Shown here piece after piece: positions 26,282 to 36,040 of a stretch of 64,000 nt of DNA. Made by a program: the position numbers and the translations under genes. Every line of letters starts with the position of its first letter. The stretch's first letter is position 1. Source of the stretch: Veillonella magna DSM 19857. Its GTDB lineage: Bacteria > Bacillota > Negativicutes > Veillonellales > Veillonellaceae. Under the pieces are notes generated by a model. That model did not search any database. It had not been told where the DNA came from and saw nothing but the letters and a program-made list of their open reading frames with translations. The stretch spans positions 62,001-126,000 of the forward strand of contig NZ_AUAN01000004.1 in the NCBI RefSeq assembly GCF_000428745.1. The letters run 5' to 3'.

Positions 26282-26398
26282 GGCACAATCTCTGCATCGA
26301 AGATTATGTCTACTCATTACTCACTGAATTACAGATGCCCCACAGTTAGATTGAACAATATCATTCTCTTTCGCTCTATTGATGGTCACCATTAAAGT

Positions 26399-26471
26399 AA
26401 AAAAAGTCCTGCATACAGATTGAGCAATATCATTCATAAGACTTGACTTGCACTATCTATATGTAGGACTT
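26399..26471 (-). terminator. Long-arm terminator after pyk
   Basis: On the minus strand AAGTCCTACATATAGA (26456-26471) pairs with TCTGTATGCAGGACTT with one mismatch and one wobble, closing a loop of about 35 bases, followed by seven T (26399-26405). It starts about 13 bases after the pyk stop. Confidence 0.7.
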
Positions 26472-26483
26472 GAACTAAAATAC

Positions 26484-28235
26484 CTAACGTGCGTTAGCAA
26501 TTCCTTCGTATACTTTTCCCCGCGGTCCGTCAACGGTAACAACCATACCGTTCTTCAATACGCGTTCCGCATCATCTACACCAAGAATAACGGGAATTCC
26601 AAAGTTAATGCCGGCAATAGCCGTCGTCGATGTGTAGCCATCTTCTGCCGAAATGATGGCACCGGCACGTTTGGCAAGCGGCATAAGCTCCGGTTCCAAC
26701 GTACGAACAACGAGAATATCACCATCGCGGAACATGCTTTGTGCTTCGCTTGCATTATACGCCAAGCATACATGGCCGGTAGCCGCCCCTTTACCAACAC
26801 CGTTTCCTGACAAGACCGCCTGTCCGACTACATGAACACGAATCATATTGGTTGTACCCGATTCACCGGACGGTACGCCGGCAGTAATCACGACCAAATC
26901 CCCCGGCTCGATATGTCCTTCTGCCAAAGAAGCACTGATGGAACTATACACCATCTCATCTGAATTACTGTGCGCTGCTCCGTGTACTGCTTCTACACCC
27001 CAATATAATTGTAATCGCCGAATCGTTTCTTCATGCGGCGTAACCGCCAAAATTTTAGCAGACGGTCGATTACGCGAAATACTCATCGCTGTTTTACCGC
27101 TTTCCGTACATGTAATAATGGCTGCTGCCTCTAAGGCTTTGGCTACATTTACCGTCGCCGTACTGATGGCATCCGTCGTTTGTGCTTCAGAAATTTGAAG
27201 ACTGTGATCAGCCCCACAATACAAAGCAGATTGCTCCGTCACTCGCGCAATACGTGCCATCGTAGCCACCGCTTCTACCGGATATTTACCGCCAGCCGTT
27301 TCACCGGAAAGCATAACCGCATCGGTACCATCCAAAATGGCATTGGCAACGTCACTGGCTTCCGCTCTTGTAGGTCGTGGATTCTGCGTCATAGACTCCA
27401 ACATCTGCGTTGCTGTAATAACCGGCTTTGCCGCATGATTACACTTGGCGATCATCATCTTCTGTAGCACCGGTACTTCCTCTGCCGGAATTTCCACACC
27501 AAGATCCCCACGAGCTACCATAAGACCGTCGGACATTTTCAGAATATCATCCAAATTGGTAAGGCCTTCTTCATTTTCAATCTTGGAAATTATCTTAATG
27601 TCCTTACCTTCCTCTTCCAGAACTCGGCGGATTGCTACCACATCAGTGCCGCGCTGCATAAAGGAGGCCGCCACATAGTCTACCCCTTGTTCACAGCCAA
27701 AGCGCAAATCCGCAACATCACTGTCCGACACAGGCGGTAAGCTAAGGGCTACACCCGGCACAGCTACGCGTTTACGATCACTCATAGGCCCGCTGTTCAT
27801 GATAGTTGTGTGTATTTCCGTTCCTTCAATGGCATCCACGGTAAGCGTTACCAAACCATCGGACAGAAGAATGCGACTACCTACTTTCACATCATCCACT
27901 AAACCTTTGTGATTTACGGAGCAAATAGTAGCATCCCCCTCTATATCACGCATAGTCAAGGTAAAGGGCTTGCCGGCTTCCAATTGTACTTTCCCATTCT
28001 TAAAATGTCCCAACCGAATTTCCGGTCCCTTAGTATCCAGCATAATTGCAACTGGAATTCCCGTAATTTTTGATGCATCTCGCACCGCTTGCATACGCGC
28101 AGCATGCTCTTCATAACTGCCATGAGAAAAATTAAAGCGTGCCACATTCATACCTGCGCGAAGCATTGCTTCCAATACGCCCGGTGCATCTGTACTGGGC
28201 CCTATGGTACATACAATCTTTGTCTTTTTATCCAT
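26484..28235 (-). CDS. pyk: Pyruvate kinase with C-terminal PEP-utiliser-like domain
   Basis: Pyruvate kinase makes pyruvate and ATP from phosphoenolpyruvate. The 583-residue product has KIVCTIGPSTDAPGVLEAML, RFNFSHGSYEEH, the catalytic MVARGDLGVEIP and KPVITATQMLESM, followed by the regulatory C domain. Residues from about 480 form the extra swivelling domain seen in Bacillus and Clostridia enzymes (GDILVVRTLEPELMPLAKRA, INFGIPVILGV). Its usual TSH motif with phosphohistidine reads YTSTTA here, so the histidine is absent. I use the ATG of MDKKTKIV preceded by AGAGGTG. It is a single-gene unit bounded by a terminator. Confidence 0.96.
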   Translation of the reverse strand: MDKKTKIVCTIGPSTDAPGVLEAMLRAGMNVARFNFSHGSYEEHAARMQAVRDASKITGIPVAIMLDTKGPEIRLGHFKNGKVQLEAGKPFTLTMRDIEGDATICSVNHKGLVDDVKVGSRILLSDGLVTLTVDAIEGTEIHTTIMNSGPMSDRKRVAVPGVALSLPPVSDSDVADLRFGCEQGVDYVAASFMQRGTDVVAIRRVLEEEGKDIKIISKIENEEGLTNLDDILKMSDGLMVARGDLGVEIPAEEVPVLQKMMIAKCNHAAKPVITATQMLESMTQNPRPTRAEASDVANAILDGTDAVMLSGETAGGKYPVEAVATMARIARVTEQSALYCGADHSLQISEAQTTDAISTATVNVAKALEAAAIITCTESGKTAMSISRNRPSAKILAVTPHEETIRRLQLYWGVEAVHGAAHSNSDEMVYSSISASLAEGHIEPGDLVVITAGVPSGESGTTNMIRVHVVGQAVLSGNGVGKGAATGHVCLAYNASEAQSMFRDGDILVVRTLEPELMPLAKRAGAIISAEDGYTSTTAIAGINFGIPVILGVDDAERVLKNGMVVTVDGPRGKVYEGIANAR

Positions 28236-28283
28236 CACTTACACCTCTTTACCAATCGCACGTTATGTCTTATATTGGCTTCA

Positions 28284-31200
28284 TTATACTATGTTACCTT
28301 GCACTATTTCTACGCTTTGAGGACCTAAAATTTCCTCTATTTTACGGCAAATACTTGTTCCCGGTGTAAAATAATAGGCTTTATCCACAGCCATACGCTT
28401 GCGCTGGCGATGCAAATAAAATGCTACCGGCACCTCCCCATCGGCCGAGATAAGCAGGTCCTTTAATTTAGTGCTAGCTTCTGCTGTATCATAACCGGGG
28501 CGAATATGCAACACCACGCCTTTCGCCCGACTGTAGTCAATCTTCAAAGGAGCCACGGATTCAGCAATAATCTGTACGCCTTTTTCGTCAGCATCAATAC
28601 GCCCTTCAACGCGCACCGCCATGTCTACAGCCATACAATATTGATCCCGCCGATACACCTGCGGAAAGGTAACAATATCCGCCGTTCCCGAAAAATCTTC
28701 TACTTGAATAATCGACATCACTTCATTGCGTCGCGTCATACGATCTACCTTATTGACAATGAGCCCGCCGACGGTAACCTTCGTTCCATCATAACGCTCT
28801 GCTTCTTCCCGCAAACGCCCCAATTCAAATAAACCTTTCATCTCTTCGGCAAATGCATTCAACGGATGACCGGTAATATAAAAACCGGTATAATCCTTCT
28901 CATCACGCAGTTTTTCCTCTTCGGATAAATCTTCCAACACCGGCGCCGTAATCTCTTCTACCGCCGTCTCTTCTCCAAACAGACTAACCGCACCGCGCGC
29001 ATTTTCCTTTTGCAAGCGCTGCCCCATGCTTTGCGCACGTTCATGAATAGCTAATAGTTGATTCCTATTTTCCCGAAAGCTGTCCATAGCACCACAGCGA
29101 ATTAAACTTTCCAACAGCTTACGATTCACCACTCTGGCTTCCACCCGTTTGCAAAAATCAACTAAGGATGTATACACTCCACCCTTACGTCGCTCCGCAA
29201 TAAGCGCTTCAATAGCATTTTCTCCGACGTGTTTAATACCGCCCAAACCAAATCGTATCGCATTATTTTGTACGGCAAATGTGCGTTCACTATAATTAAT
29301 GTCCGGCCCCAACACAGACACACCATGCTTTTTGCATTCATTAATATAAAAAGAAATTTTATCACCGTTGGACATAAAGCTAGACATAGTAGCCGCCATA
29401 AATTCCGGGAAATAATGCGCCTTCAAGTAGGCCGTTTGATACGCAATATACGCATACGCCGCACTATGCGATTTATTAAAGCCATAACCGGCAAAGTACA
29501 CCAGCAAATCAAATACTTCATTGGCAATATCTTCATCAATCTGATTTTTGATAGCGCCTTCAATAAAGGACTCACGTTGCGCTTTTAAGACGGCTTCCTT
29601 CTTCTTCCCCATAGCACGACGCATCAAATCCGCTTGTCCCAGCGAAAAGCCGCCCATGGCCGACGCAATCTGCATAACTTGTTCCTGATACAAAATAACA
29701 CCGAAAGTATCTTTTAAGATGGGTTCCAACAAAGGATGAAGATAGGTAACTTCCTTCTCACCGTGACGGCGTTTAATAAAATCCTCTACCATACCGCTTC
29801 CCAACGGTCCGGGTCGATACAGCGCTACCAAAGGAATTAAATCTTCAAAATGTGTCGGTCGTAAGTCCATAACCAGTTTTGTAATCCCTTCCGACTCCAG
29901 CTGGAACACGCCGGCTGTTTCACCGCGACGAAGCATAGCACAGGCAGCCTCATCATCTAAAGGAATTGCATTCAAATCAATACTTTCTCCGCGGTTAGCC
30001 TTGATAAGCTCCAATGCATCGTTCATTACCGTCAAGGTGCGCAAACCCAAAAAGTCCATCTTCAATAGACCCAGCTCTTCTACATTATCCTTGTCGTATT
30101 GAGTAACAACACCATCTTCACCGGAATTTTGTACCGGTACATGATCATCCAAGGGATCAGCAGAAATTACCACCCCTGCCGCATGCGTGGAGGAGTTCCT
30201 GGCAATTCCTTCTAGTTTTAGCCCCAAGTCGAATAATTCCTTAACCGCCGGATTAGTCGCATATAACTCTTTCAATTCTTTGCCTGCCAACGCTTTGGTT
30301 AAGGTAATCCCCAACTCATTAGGTATCATCTTGGCAATGCGATTCACTTCCGCCAATGGCATATCTATAACGCGACCAACATCACGAATGACTGCACGAG
30401 CCGCTTCCGTTCCAAAAGTTATAATCTGTGCCACCCGCGCTTGCCCATATCTGCGCGTTACATACTCGATAGCTTTGCCTCGCTTTTCATAGCAAAAATC
30501 GATATCAATATCAGGCATACTTACGCGTTCCGGATTTAAAAATCGTTCAAAGAGAAGGTCATACTTTAATGGGTCGAGTCCGGTAATTCCCAATAAATAT
30601 GCCACTACCGAACCGGCCGCACTGCCACGCCCCGGGCCAACAAGAATATCATGTTCCCGCGCATATCGCACATAGTCCCATACAATGAGAAAGTAATCGT
30701 CAAAGCCCATCTTACCAATAACGCCTAACTCGTAATCAAGACGCTTAGCCACCTCCGGCGTCATCGTACCGTACAAGCGCGGCACCTCGGCTTCACATAT
30801 CTTTCGCAAATACGTGGCCGCCGTTTCCCCTTCCGGCACATCAAAGTGGGGCAAATGATGCTCATCAAAATTAAATTCTACATTACATCGCTCCGCAATA
30901 GCCAGTGTATTATCCAAGGCCTCCGGTACATGGCTAAAGAGGGCTGCCATTTCATCGCCACTCTTTAAATAAAATTCATCATTAGGAAATTTCAAACGAT
31001 TTTCCTCATCCCGTTTACGCCCGGTGGCAATGCAAACCTTTATATCCTGTGCTTCCGCATCTTCCTTCAATACGTAATGAAAATCATTGGAGCATACCAA
31101 TCCTACGCCGTATTCCTTAGCCAATGCAATCAACGCCTCTTGTGCCCTCAGCTCTTCCGGCAAGCCGTGATTTTGAATTTCCAAAAAGAAATTATTCTTA

Positions 31201-31706
31201 CCATAGGTTTCGATATACCATTCCAAGGTACGCCTAGCCCCTTCCGGGTTATCCTGCAAAATCATTTGCGGGATTTCCCCTTGAATACAGGCACTGAGAG
31301 CTATAATCCCATTCTTGTAGGTACGTAGCAACTCATGATCCGCCCGTGGCTTGTAAAAAAATCCTTCCGTAGATGCTTTCGATACGATTTTTACGATATT
31401 GCGGTAGCCTTCCATCGTTTCCGCCAACAAAATTAAATGCTTCAATCGATCTCGCTTAGCTCCGCTTTCCGGTCGATCGAATCGGCTGCCGGATGTCACA
31501 TATACCTCGCAGCCGATAATCGGTTTAATCCCCGCCTTCTTTGCCTCTTTATAAAAATAAACGGCACCGTACATATTCCCGTGATCCGTTACGGCCAATG
31601 CCGGCATCTCAAGCTCCTTAGCCCTCGCCACTAACTCCGGCAATCGGCTGATACCGTCAGTTAAACTATATTCCGTATGTCCGTGTAAATGTACAAACGG
31701 TCGCAT
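28284..31706 (-). CDS. dnaE: DNA polymerase III subunit alpha
   Basis: The 1140-residue replicative polymerase starts with a PHP domain (FVHLHGHTEYSLTDG, VTDHGNMYGAVYFY), then the polymerase core with VGPGRGSAAGSVVAYLLGI and the catalytic aspartates in PDIDIDFCYEKRG, HAAGVVIS and FQLESEGITKL. A helix-hairpin-helix region and an OB fold (VTVGGLIVNKVDRMTRRNE) occupy the C-terminal third. Length is typical of DnaE1. The ATG follows GGAGGG. It is a stand-alone gene on the minus strand between pyk and the ygjP-like gene. Confidence 0.97.
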   Translation of the reverse strand: MRPFVHLHGHTEYSLTDGISRLPELVARAKELEMPALAVTDHGNMYGAVYFYKEAKKAGIKPIIGCEVYVTSGSRFDRPESGAKRDRLKHLILLAETMEGYRNIVKIVSKASTEGFFYKPRADHELLRTYKNGIIALSACIQGEIPQMILQDNPEGARRTLEWYIETYGKNNFFLEIQNHGLPEELRAQEALIALAKEYGVGLVCSNDFHYVLKEDAEAQDIKVCIATGRKRDEENRLKFPNDEFYLKSGDEMAALFSHVPEALDNTLAIAERCNVEFNFDEHHLPHFDVPEGETAATYLRKICEAEVPRLYGTMTPEVAKRLDYELGVIGKMGFDDYFLIVWDYVRYAREHDILVGPGRGSAAGSVVAYLLGITGLDPLKYDLLFERFLNPERVSMPDIDIDFCYEKRGKAIEYVTRRYGQARVAQIITFGTEAARAVIRDVGRVIDMPLAEVNRIAKMIPNELGITLTKALAGKELKELYATNPAVKELFDLGLKLEGIARNSSTHAAGVVISADPLDDHVPVQNSGEDGVVTQYDKDNVEELGLLKMDFLGLRTLTVMNDALELIKANRGESIDLNAIPLDDEAACAMLRRGETAGVFQLESEGITKLVMDLRPTHFEDLIPLVALYRPGPLGSGMVEDFIKRRHGEKEVTYLHPLLEPILKDTFGVILYQEQVMQIASAMGGFSLGQADLMRRAMGKKKEAVLKAQRESFIEGAIKNQIDEDIANEVFDLLVYFAGYGFNKSHSAAYAYIAYQTAYLKAHYFPEFMAATMSSFMSNGDKISFYINECKKHGVSVLGPDINYSERTFAVQNNAIRFGLGGIKHVGENAIEALIAERRKGGVYTSLVDFCKRVEARVVNRKLLESLIRCGAMDSFRENRNQLLAIHERAQSMGQRLQKENARGAVSLFGEETAVEEITAPVLEDLSEEEKLRDEKDYTGFYITGHPLNAFAEEMKGLFELGRLREEAERYDGTKVTVGGLIVNKVDRMTRRNEVMSIIQVEDFSGTADIVTFPQVYRRDQYCMAVDMAVRVEGRIDADEKGVQIIAESVAPLKIDYSRAKGVVLHIRPGYDTAEASTKLKDLLISADGEVPVAFYLHRQRKRMAVDKAYYFTPGTSICRKIEEILGPQSVEIVQGNIV

Positions 31707-31786
31707 GACATCCCTCCTCGATTCAAACTATTCGTTCTTTATTGTTTTTATCTTTTTCTAATCTATCCGTAAACAATCTATTTTTA

Positions 31787-32554
31787 TTATAGCATAGGCT
31801 TGTTTCTAAAATAGTCATTAAGCGCTTTCTTTAGCATAGGCCACTGCGGCAACTCATGCGCCACCAATGCATGAAAGGCCGGTGAGTGATCGGCCCTCAG
31901 TAAATGTGCTGCTTCATGGACCATTACATAATAAATATATTCGTGCGGTCCTTCCAGTAATCGCGTATTCATGGTAATCCAGGGTCGCGACGGCATACAT
32001 GAACCCCAGCGACTTTTCATTCGACGCATACGCAGTTCCGGCACCGGCCCTTTGTATCCCTGTTGCCGCATCGCTTCCAACACCGTCATAAGCAACGGCG
32101 GAAAAGTCTTCTTTCCCAACTCACGCCAAAAACGCTCCAATATTCGTCGCCGATGTACCTCGTCGGCATCAGCCACAACATACAACCATACCTCACCGCT
32201 TGCCGTATCGTAATAGTATCCTTCTTCTTTCGGCGCCGATACCCATTGAATCCGTAAAGTTACCGATGTGCCCAATACAGTAAAAATATCTCCGTTCCTG
32301 TATCGAAACGGATCCGGTCGTTTTATTGCCGCCATAGCCAGCTGCGCACGAGCGCGCCGAATAAAATCGGCTTCTGTAATTACAAAAGCCTCAATGCGAT
32401 GTAGCGGTACCCGCGGCGCTGCCGACACCTTCACCGTTCCGTCTTTTACTACGCGCAAATTAATGCGCTTCACTGCTTTTCTTGTCAATTCAAACGTTAA
32501 CTGTTCATCGTTAATACGTACCGTATGCGATGTCACAACTCCTGTACGCTTCAT
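31787..32554 (-). CDS. YgjP-like (DUF45) zinc metalloprotease
   Basis: A 255-residue protein of the YgjP/WLM family. The zinc site is HEAAHLLRADHSPAFH (HExxH plus a third His), preceded by MKSRWGSCMPSRPWITMN, which is the other family signature. The N-terminal half is a small beta-rich domain. Known homologues are poorly studied, and in some genomes they sit next to type I restriction genes, but here the neighbours are dnaE and typA. The start is the ATG of MKRTGVVTS, with GAGAGGTG upstream. Confidence 0.85.
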   Translation of the reverse strand: MKRTGVVTSHTVRINDEQLTFELTRKAVKRINLRVVKDGTVKVSAAPRVPLHRIEAFVITEADFIRRARAQLAMAAIKRPDPFRYRNGDIFTVLGTSVTLRIQWVSAPKEEGYYYDTASGEVWLYVVADADEVHRRRILERFWRELGKKTFPPLLMTVLEAMRQQGYKGPVPELRMRRMKSRWGSCMPSRPWITMNTRLLEGPHEYIYYVMVHEAAHLLRADHSPAFHALVAHELPQWPMLKKALNDYFRNKPML

Positions 32555-32707
32555 CAAATTCACCTCTCATCCTCGCTCTAAATCGGAGCCATTACTTAGC
32601 ACACTGAACATAATCTCATCAACTAACATGCCAATGTCATCTTGTCAATACCCTATTTCTTATCCGCTCCTTTGTATTATATGGATTATGTCTTTAACTA
32701 TCTATAG

Positions 32708-32755
32708 CACAAAGTGCGCACCAAGGGAGTCTATTCCCTTAGTGCGCACTTTACA
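32708..32755 (-). terminator. Long hairpin after typA
   Basis: AAAGTGCGCAC (32711-32721) pairs with GTGCGCACTTT (32742-32752), and an inner AAGGGA/TCCCTT stem extends it to about 17 bp. The T run is only three bases on the minus strand, so termination would be weak; it may equally protect the typA 3' end. Confidence 0.5.
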
Positions 32756-32807
32756 TTCGCCATCATACCAAGAGCCTTTTTCAACTCCTGCCATCATGTT
32801 CTTTTTA

Positions 32808-34619
32808 TCAGCGACCGGATTTAGCAGCCTTAGCACGAGCAGCACGATCAAGGATGGTCTTGCGCATGCGAATACTCTTCGGCGTAACTTCTACGAGTTC
32901 ATCATCGTTAATCCATTCCAATGCCTGTTCCAAGCTGAAGATACGCGGCGGTACCAAGCGAACAGCTTCATCGGAGGAGCTGGAACGCATATTGGTAACG
33001 TGTTTCTTCTTACATGGATTCACATCCATATCCATTTCGCGCGCATTTTCACCAATGATGCGACCGGTATATACCGGTTCATTCGGTCCCACGAAGAGAG
33101 TACCGCGATCCTGTACAGAGTTCAAGCCATACGGTGTTGTTTCACCATCTTCAAAGGCTACCAAAGCACCCCGCGTACGACCCGGGATTTCACCTTTGAA
33201 CGGTGCATAACCATGGAATACATGGTTCATGATACCGTTACCTTTGGTGCTGGTCAAGAACTGTGCGCGGAAACCGATAAGGCCGCGCGCCGGAATAATA
33301 AATTCCATGCGAAGATAACCGGCCAATTCATTCATATTAATTAATTCAGCCTTGCGTGCACCGAGGTTTTCCATAACCGTTCCCATAAATTCCTGCGGTA
33401 CATCAATAGTCAAGTGTTCCAATGGTTCGCACAACTGATCGTTGATGCGTTTATAAATTACACGCGGCTTCCCTACCTGTAATTCATAACCTTCGCGACG
33501 CATAGTTTCGATGAGTACAGCCAAGTGAAGCTCACCACGACCGGATACTTTGAAAGCATCCGGAGATTCGGTTTCTTCTACTTTCATAGATACATTCGTC
33601 TGTACTTCTTTAAACAAACGATCGCGTAAGTGACGGCTGGTTACAAATTCCCCTTCGCGACCGGCAAAAGGCGAGTTATTGACGGAGAACACCATGGACA
33701 ATGTCGGTTCATCAATGGAGATTGACGGCAATGCTTCCGGATTTTCTACGTCCGCTACCGTTTCACCGATGTTAATATCTTCAATGCCAATGAATGCAAT
33801 AATGTCGCCCATAGCTGCTTCATCGGTTTCTACACGATTTAATCCATTATACGTGTATACACGACCGATTTTAGCTTTTCGTGTACTTTCACCGTTCATG
33901 ATAGCTACCTGCTGGCCGGTTTTCATGCGACCGCGCACAATACGACCAACAGCAATTTTACCTACATAATCATCATAGTCAAGAGTCGTTACCATGAATT
34001 GCAATGGGCCGTCGATATCACCGCTCGGCGCCGGAATTTCTTTAATCAATACCTGGAAGAGCGGATCCATATTCTTGCCTTCGTCATCCATGCTGAGTTT
34101 GGCAATACCGTCACGAGCGGATGCATAAACTACCGGGAAGTCGAGCTGATCATCATCGGCATCGAGTTCCATGAAAAGTTCCAATACTTCATCTTCCACT
34201 TCCTTAACACGCTGGTCGGGACGGTCGATTTTATTAATAACTACGATAGGCTTTAATTTCTGTTCCAATGCTTTGCGCAATACATATTTTGTCTGCGGCA
34301 TCGGACCTTCAAATGCATCAACCAAAAGCAGTACGCCGTCAACCATGTTGAGTACACGTTCTACTTCACCGCCGAAATCGGCATGGCCCGGGGTATCAAC
34401 GATGTTGATTTTTACATCGTTGTGCATAACTGCCGTGTTCTTGGAAAGAATGGTAATCCCTCTTTCACGTTCCAAGTCATTAGAGTCCATAACGCGTTCC
34501 GCAACCTTTTCGTTTTCACGGAAAATATGGCTCTGTTTTAACAGCGCATCCACCAAAGTTGTTTTACCATGGTCAACGTGCGCGATAATTGCTACATTAC
34601 GAAGATTTTCGCGAATCAT
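32808..34619 (-). CDS. typA: Translational GTPase TypA/BipA
   Basis: TypA is an EF-G-like GTPase that aids 50S assembly and growth under stress. The 603-residue protein has [15 protein letters not shown] (G1), [38 protein letters not shown], and the C-terminal family domain with [20 protein letters not shown] and [24 protein letters not shown] precedes the ATG. No -10/-35 pair of good quality was found upstream. Confidence 0.97.
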   Translation of the reverse strand: MIRENLRNVAIIAHVDHGKTTLVDALLKQSHIFRENEKVAERVMDSNDLERERGITILSKNTAVMHNDVKINIVDTPGHADFGGEVERVLNMVDGVLLLVDAFEGPMPQTKYVLRKALEQKLKPIVVINKIDRPDQRVKEVEDEVLELFMELDADDDQLDFPVVYASARDGIAKLSMDDEGKNMDPLFQVLIKEIPAPSGDIDGPLQFMVTTLDYDDYVGKIAVGRIVRGRMKTGQQVAIMNGESTRKAKIGRVYTYNGLNRVETDEAAMGDIIAFIGIEDINIGETVADVENPEALPSISIDEPTLSMVFSVNNSPFAGREGEFVTSRHLRDRLFKEVQTNVSMKVEETESPDAFKVSGRGELHLAVLIETMRREGYELQVGKPRVIYKRINDQLCEPLEHLTIDVPQEFMGTVMENLGARKAELINMNELAGYLRMEFIIPARGLIGFRAQFLTSTKGNGIMNHVFHGYAPFKGEIPGRTRGALVAFEDGETTPYGLNSVQDRGTLFVGPNEPVYTGRIIGENAREMDMDVNPCKKKHVTNMRSSSSDEAVRLVPPRIFSLEQALEWINDDELVEVTPKSIRMRKTILDRAARAKAAKSGR

Positions 34620-34805
34620 CAGTAATCCTCCTTAAGGCTATATTCCTTTTTGTTCTCTATTCCACGCTTATGCAATCTATACTTCATGTAAGATTTCAAG
34701 TGTTCAACGGTTTATTATACCACAAATTTTAGCATTTACTATAGAGGTAGCCTGTATGATATGTAGCTTTTTTGTCAAGTCATGTAGAAATCTAACGCAA
34801 TCGTA

Positions 34806-35249
34806 TCAGCAACTTTCCAAAAAGGCCTTAATATGCGGCTTAGCCATTAGTTCAGCCATTTGTGTATCATCCAATAATTTCACCTTATCACGATCTTTGT
34901 TTACCAAACATAGAAATCCTACATAATCTCCTTTATTGGCGCGAAATTGATGAATCGTATGGCTGGGGATCTCAATGAAGTCGCCTACCTTAACATCTTT
35001 TATTTCATCCCCCAACAAACATTGTCCGTGCCCGCGGAAAATCATAACCATGTGCGTGTGCTCATGGTATTCCAAGGTTGAATATCCACCAGGCTTAACT
35101 TCAAAATAACGAAACTGGCAGGGAATATCAAAAGCTCCATCAAAAAGCACCTGTCTGGTTACATCCTTAAAAGGACTGCCGTCTGCTTTGTACACCAATG
35201 TGTCTACCCCGTCCCATGTATAGTTCTTTTCATCGAATTTACGCATCAT
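34806..35249 (-). CDS. Cupin-domain protein
   Basis: A 147-residue single cupin. Motif 1 is STLEYHEHTHMVMIFRGHG, with the metal-binding His pair, and motif 2 is GDFIEIPSHTIHQF. Such small cupins bind a metal and may act as isomerase, dioxygenase or sensor; the substrate is not evident. The ATG follows AGAGGTG, with a second ATG immediately after it. It stands alone between typA and the copZ-like gene, with a terminator of the next operon just upstream. Confidence 0.85.
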   Translation of the reverse strand: MMRKFDEKNYTWDGVDTLVYKADGSPFKDVTRQVLFDGAFDIPCQFRYFEVKPGGYSTLEYHEHTHMVMIFRGHGQCLLGDEIKDVKVGDFIEIPSHTIHQFRANKGDYVGFLCLVNKDRDKVKLLDDTQMAELMAKPHIKAFLESC

Positions 35250-35302
35250 TGTACTTACACCTCTTTGCCTTCTACGGTATTCATAACATATCCATTATTC
35301 AT

Positions 35303-35333
35303 AAAAAATACCCGTTGCTCACGCAACGGGTAT
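35303..35333 (-). terminator. Terminator after the tatA-HMA pair
   Basis: ATACCCGTTGC (35308-35318) and GCAACGGGTAT with loop TCAC; the minus strand then reads six T. It ends the tatA-HMA unit, 60 bases after the HMA gene stop. Confidence 0.88.
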
Positions 35334-35389
35334 CTCCTTACGGTAACCGCTGTCGCCGTCTCTGCGACATTCAATTACAATCGTATTTT

Positions 35390-35695
35390 CTATTTGAACA
35401 AACCTTTCAGTTTGCCTACAATGCCTCCATGAGTATGCTTGGCTTTATTAATCTCGGTGACTTCAAAGCCCGTAGCATCAATAGCGGCAGCAATCTCATC
35501 GATCGTCACCTGATGAGCATCAAAGGATACTTTAACATCCTTACTCGTAAGATCTACATCTACCGAGTTAACGCCGGCCAAACCAAGCACTGCCGTCTTT
35601 ACCGTATTTTCACAGTTAGAGCACATCATTCCCGGCACTTTAAGTACCTGCTGATGAATATGTCCCGAACTTTCACATCCACATTCTTTACACAT
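35390..35695 (-). CDS. Heavy-metal-associated (HMA) domain protein, CopZ-like
   Basis: A 101-residue protein with the HMA fold: the metal site is PGMMCSNCENTV (CxxC), followed by VNSVDVDLTSKDVKVSFD and IDEIAAAIDATGFEV. A short N-terminal segment with three cysteines (MCKECGCESSGHIHQ) precedes the domain and could add a second metal site; the C-terminal tail HTHGGIVGKL is unusual for CopZ. It probably carries Cu(I) or another soft metal, but no P-type ATPase is in the window. The ATG follows GGAGG. It is 24 bases after tatA. Confidence 0.8.
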   Translation of the reverse strand: MCKECGCESSGHIHQQVLKVPGMMCSNCENTVKTAVLGLAGVNSVDVDLTSKDVKVSFDAHQVTIDEIAAAIDATGFEVTEINKAKHTHGGIVGKLKGLFK

Positions 35696-35719
35696 AGCCA
35701 AACCTCCTCTATGCTTTTG

Positions 35720-35971
35720 TTACGCTTCCTTGGACGAATCCGATACTTCTTTATGACGCTTATCATTTTTAGCGCCTGCTTCCACGTCAATCGTTTCCGC
35801 CGCATCGACTGCCTTAGGCTCTTCTTTTTTCTTCTCGCCGCCCATGGCACCTTTGAACTCATTGATACTCTTACCGATCGCCTTCCCGACCTCCGGCAAT
35901 TTACCCGGTCCAAATACCACGAGAGCAATCACCAATACCAAAATTAACTCTTGTGTACCGAAATTGAACAT
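35720..35971 (-). CDS. tatA: Sec-independent translocase TatA/TatE
   Basis: TatA subunits form the pore for folded proteins in the twin-arginine system. The 83-residue product has a membrane segment (LILVLVIALVVFG), the FGPGKLPEVGKAIGKSINEF hinge and amphipathic helix, and a charged tail. I use the ATG of MFNFGTQEL, near GGGGTGA. It heads a two-gene unit with an HMA-domain protein; no tatC is near, so that gene must lie elsewhere or be absent. Confidence 0.92.
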   Translation of the reverse strand: MFNFGTQELILVLVIALVVFGPGKLPEVGKAIGKSINEFKGAMGGEKKKEEPKAVDAAETIDVEAGAKNDKRHKEVSDSSKEA

Positions 35972-36040
35972 ATATATCACCCCATATAGTTAACAAAGGA
36001 CACTATATATGTATAGTGTATCACGATTACTTCCAAAATA

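Noticed and set aside
26348-26435. Two imperfect 19-base direct repeats (AGATTGAnCAATATCATTC)
   Set aside because: One copy is in the loop of the pyk terminator; two copies 69 bases apart are too few to call a CRISPR or an iteron array.
36001-36018. Palindrome CACTATA-N4-TATAGTG between pgl and tatA
   Set aside because: AT-rich, no T run for a terminator and no clear promoter next to it, so it is not listed as a site.
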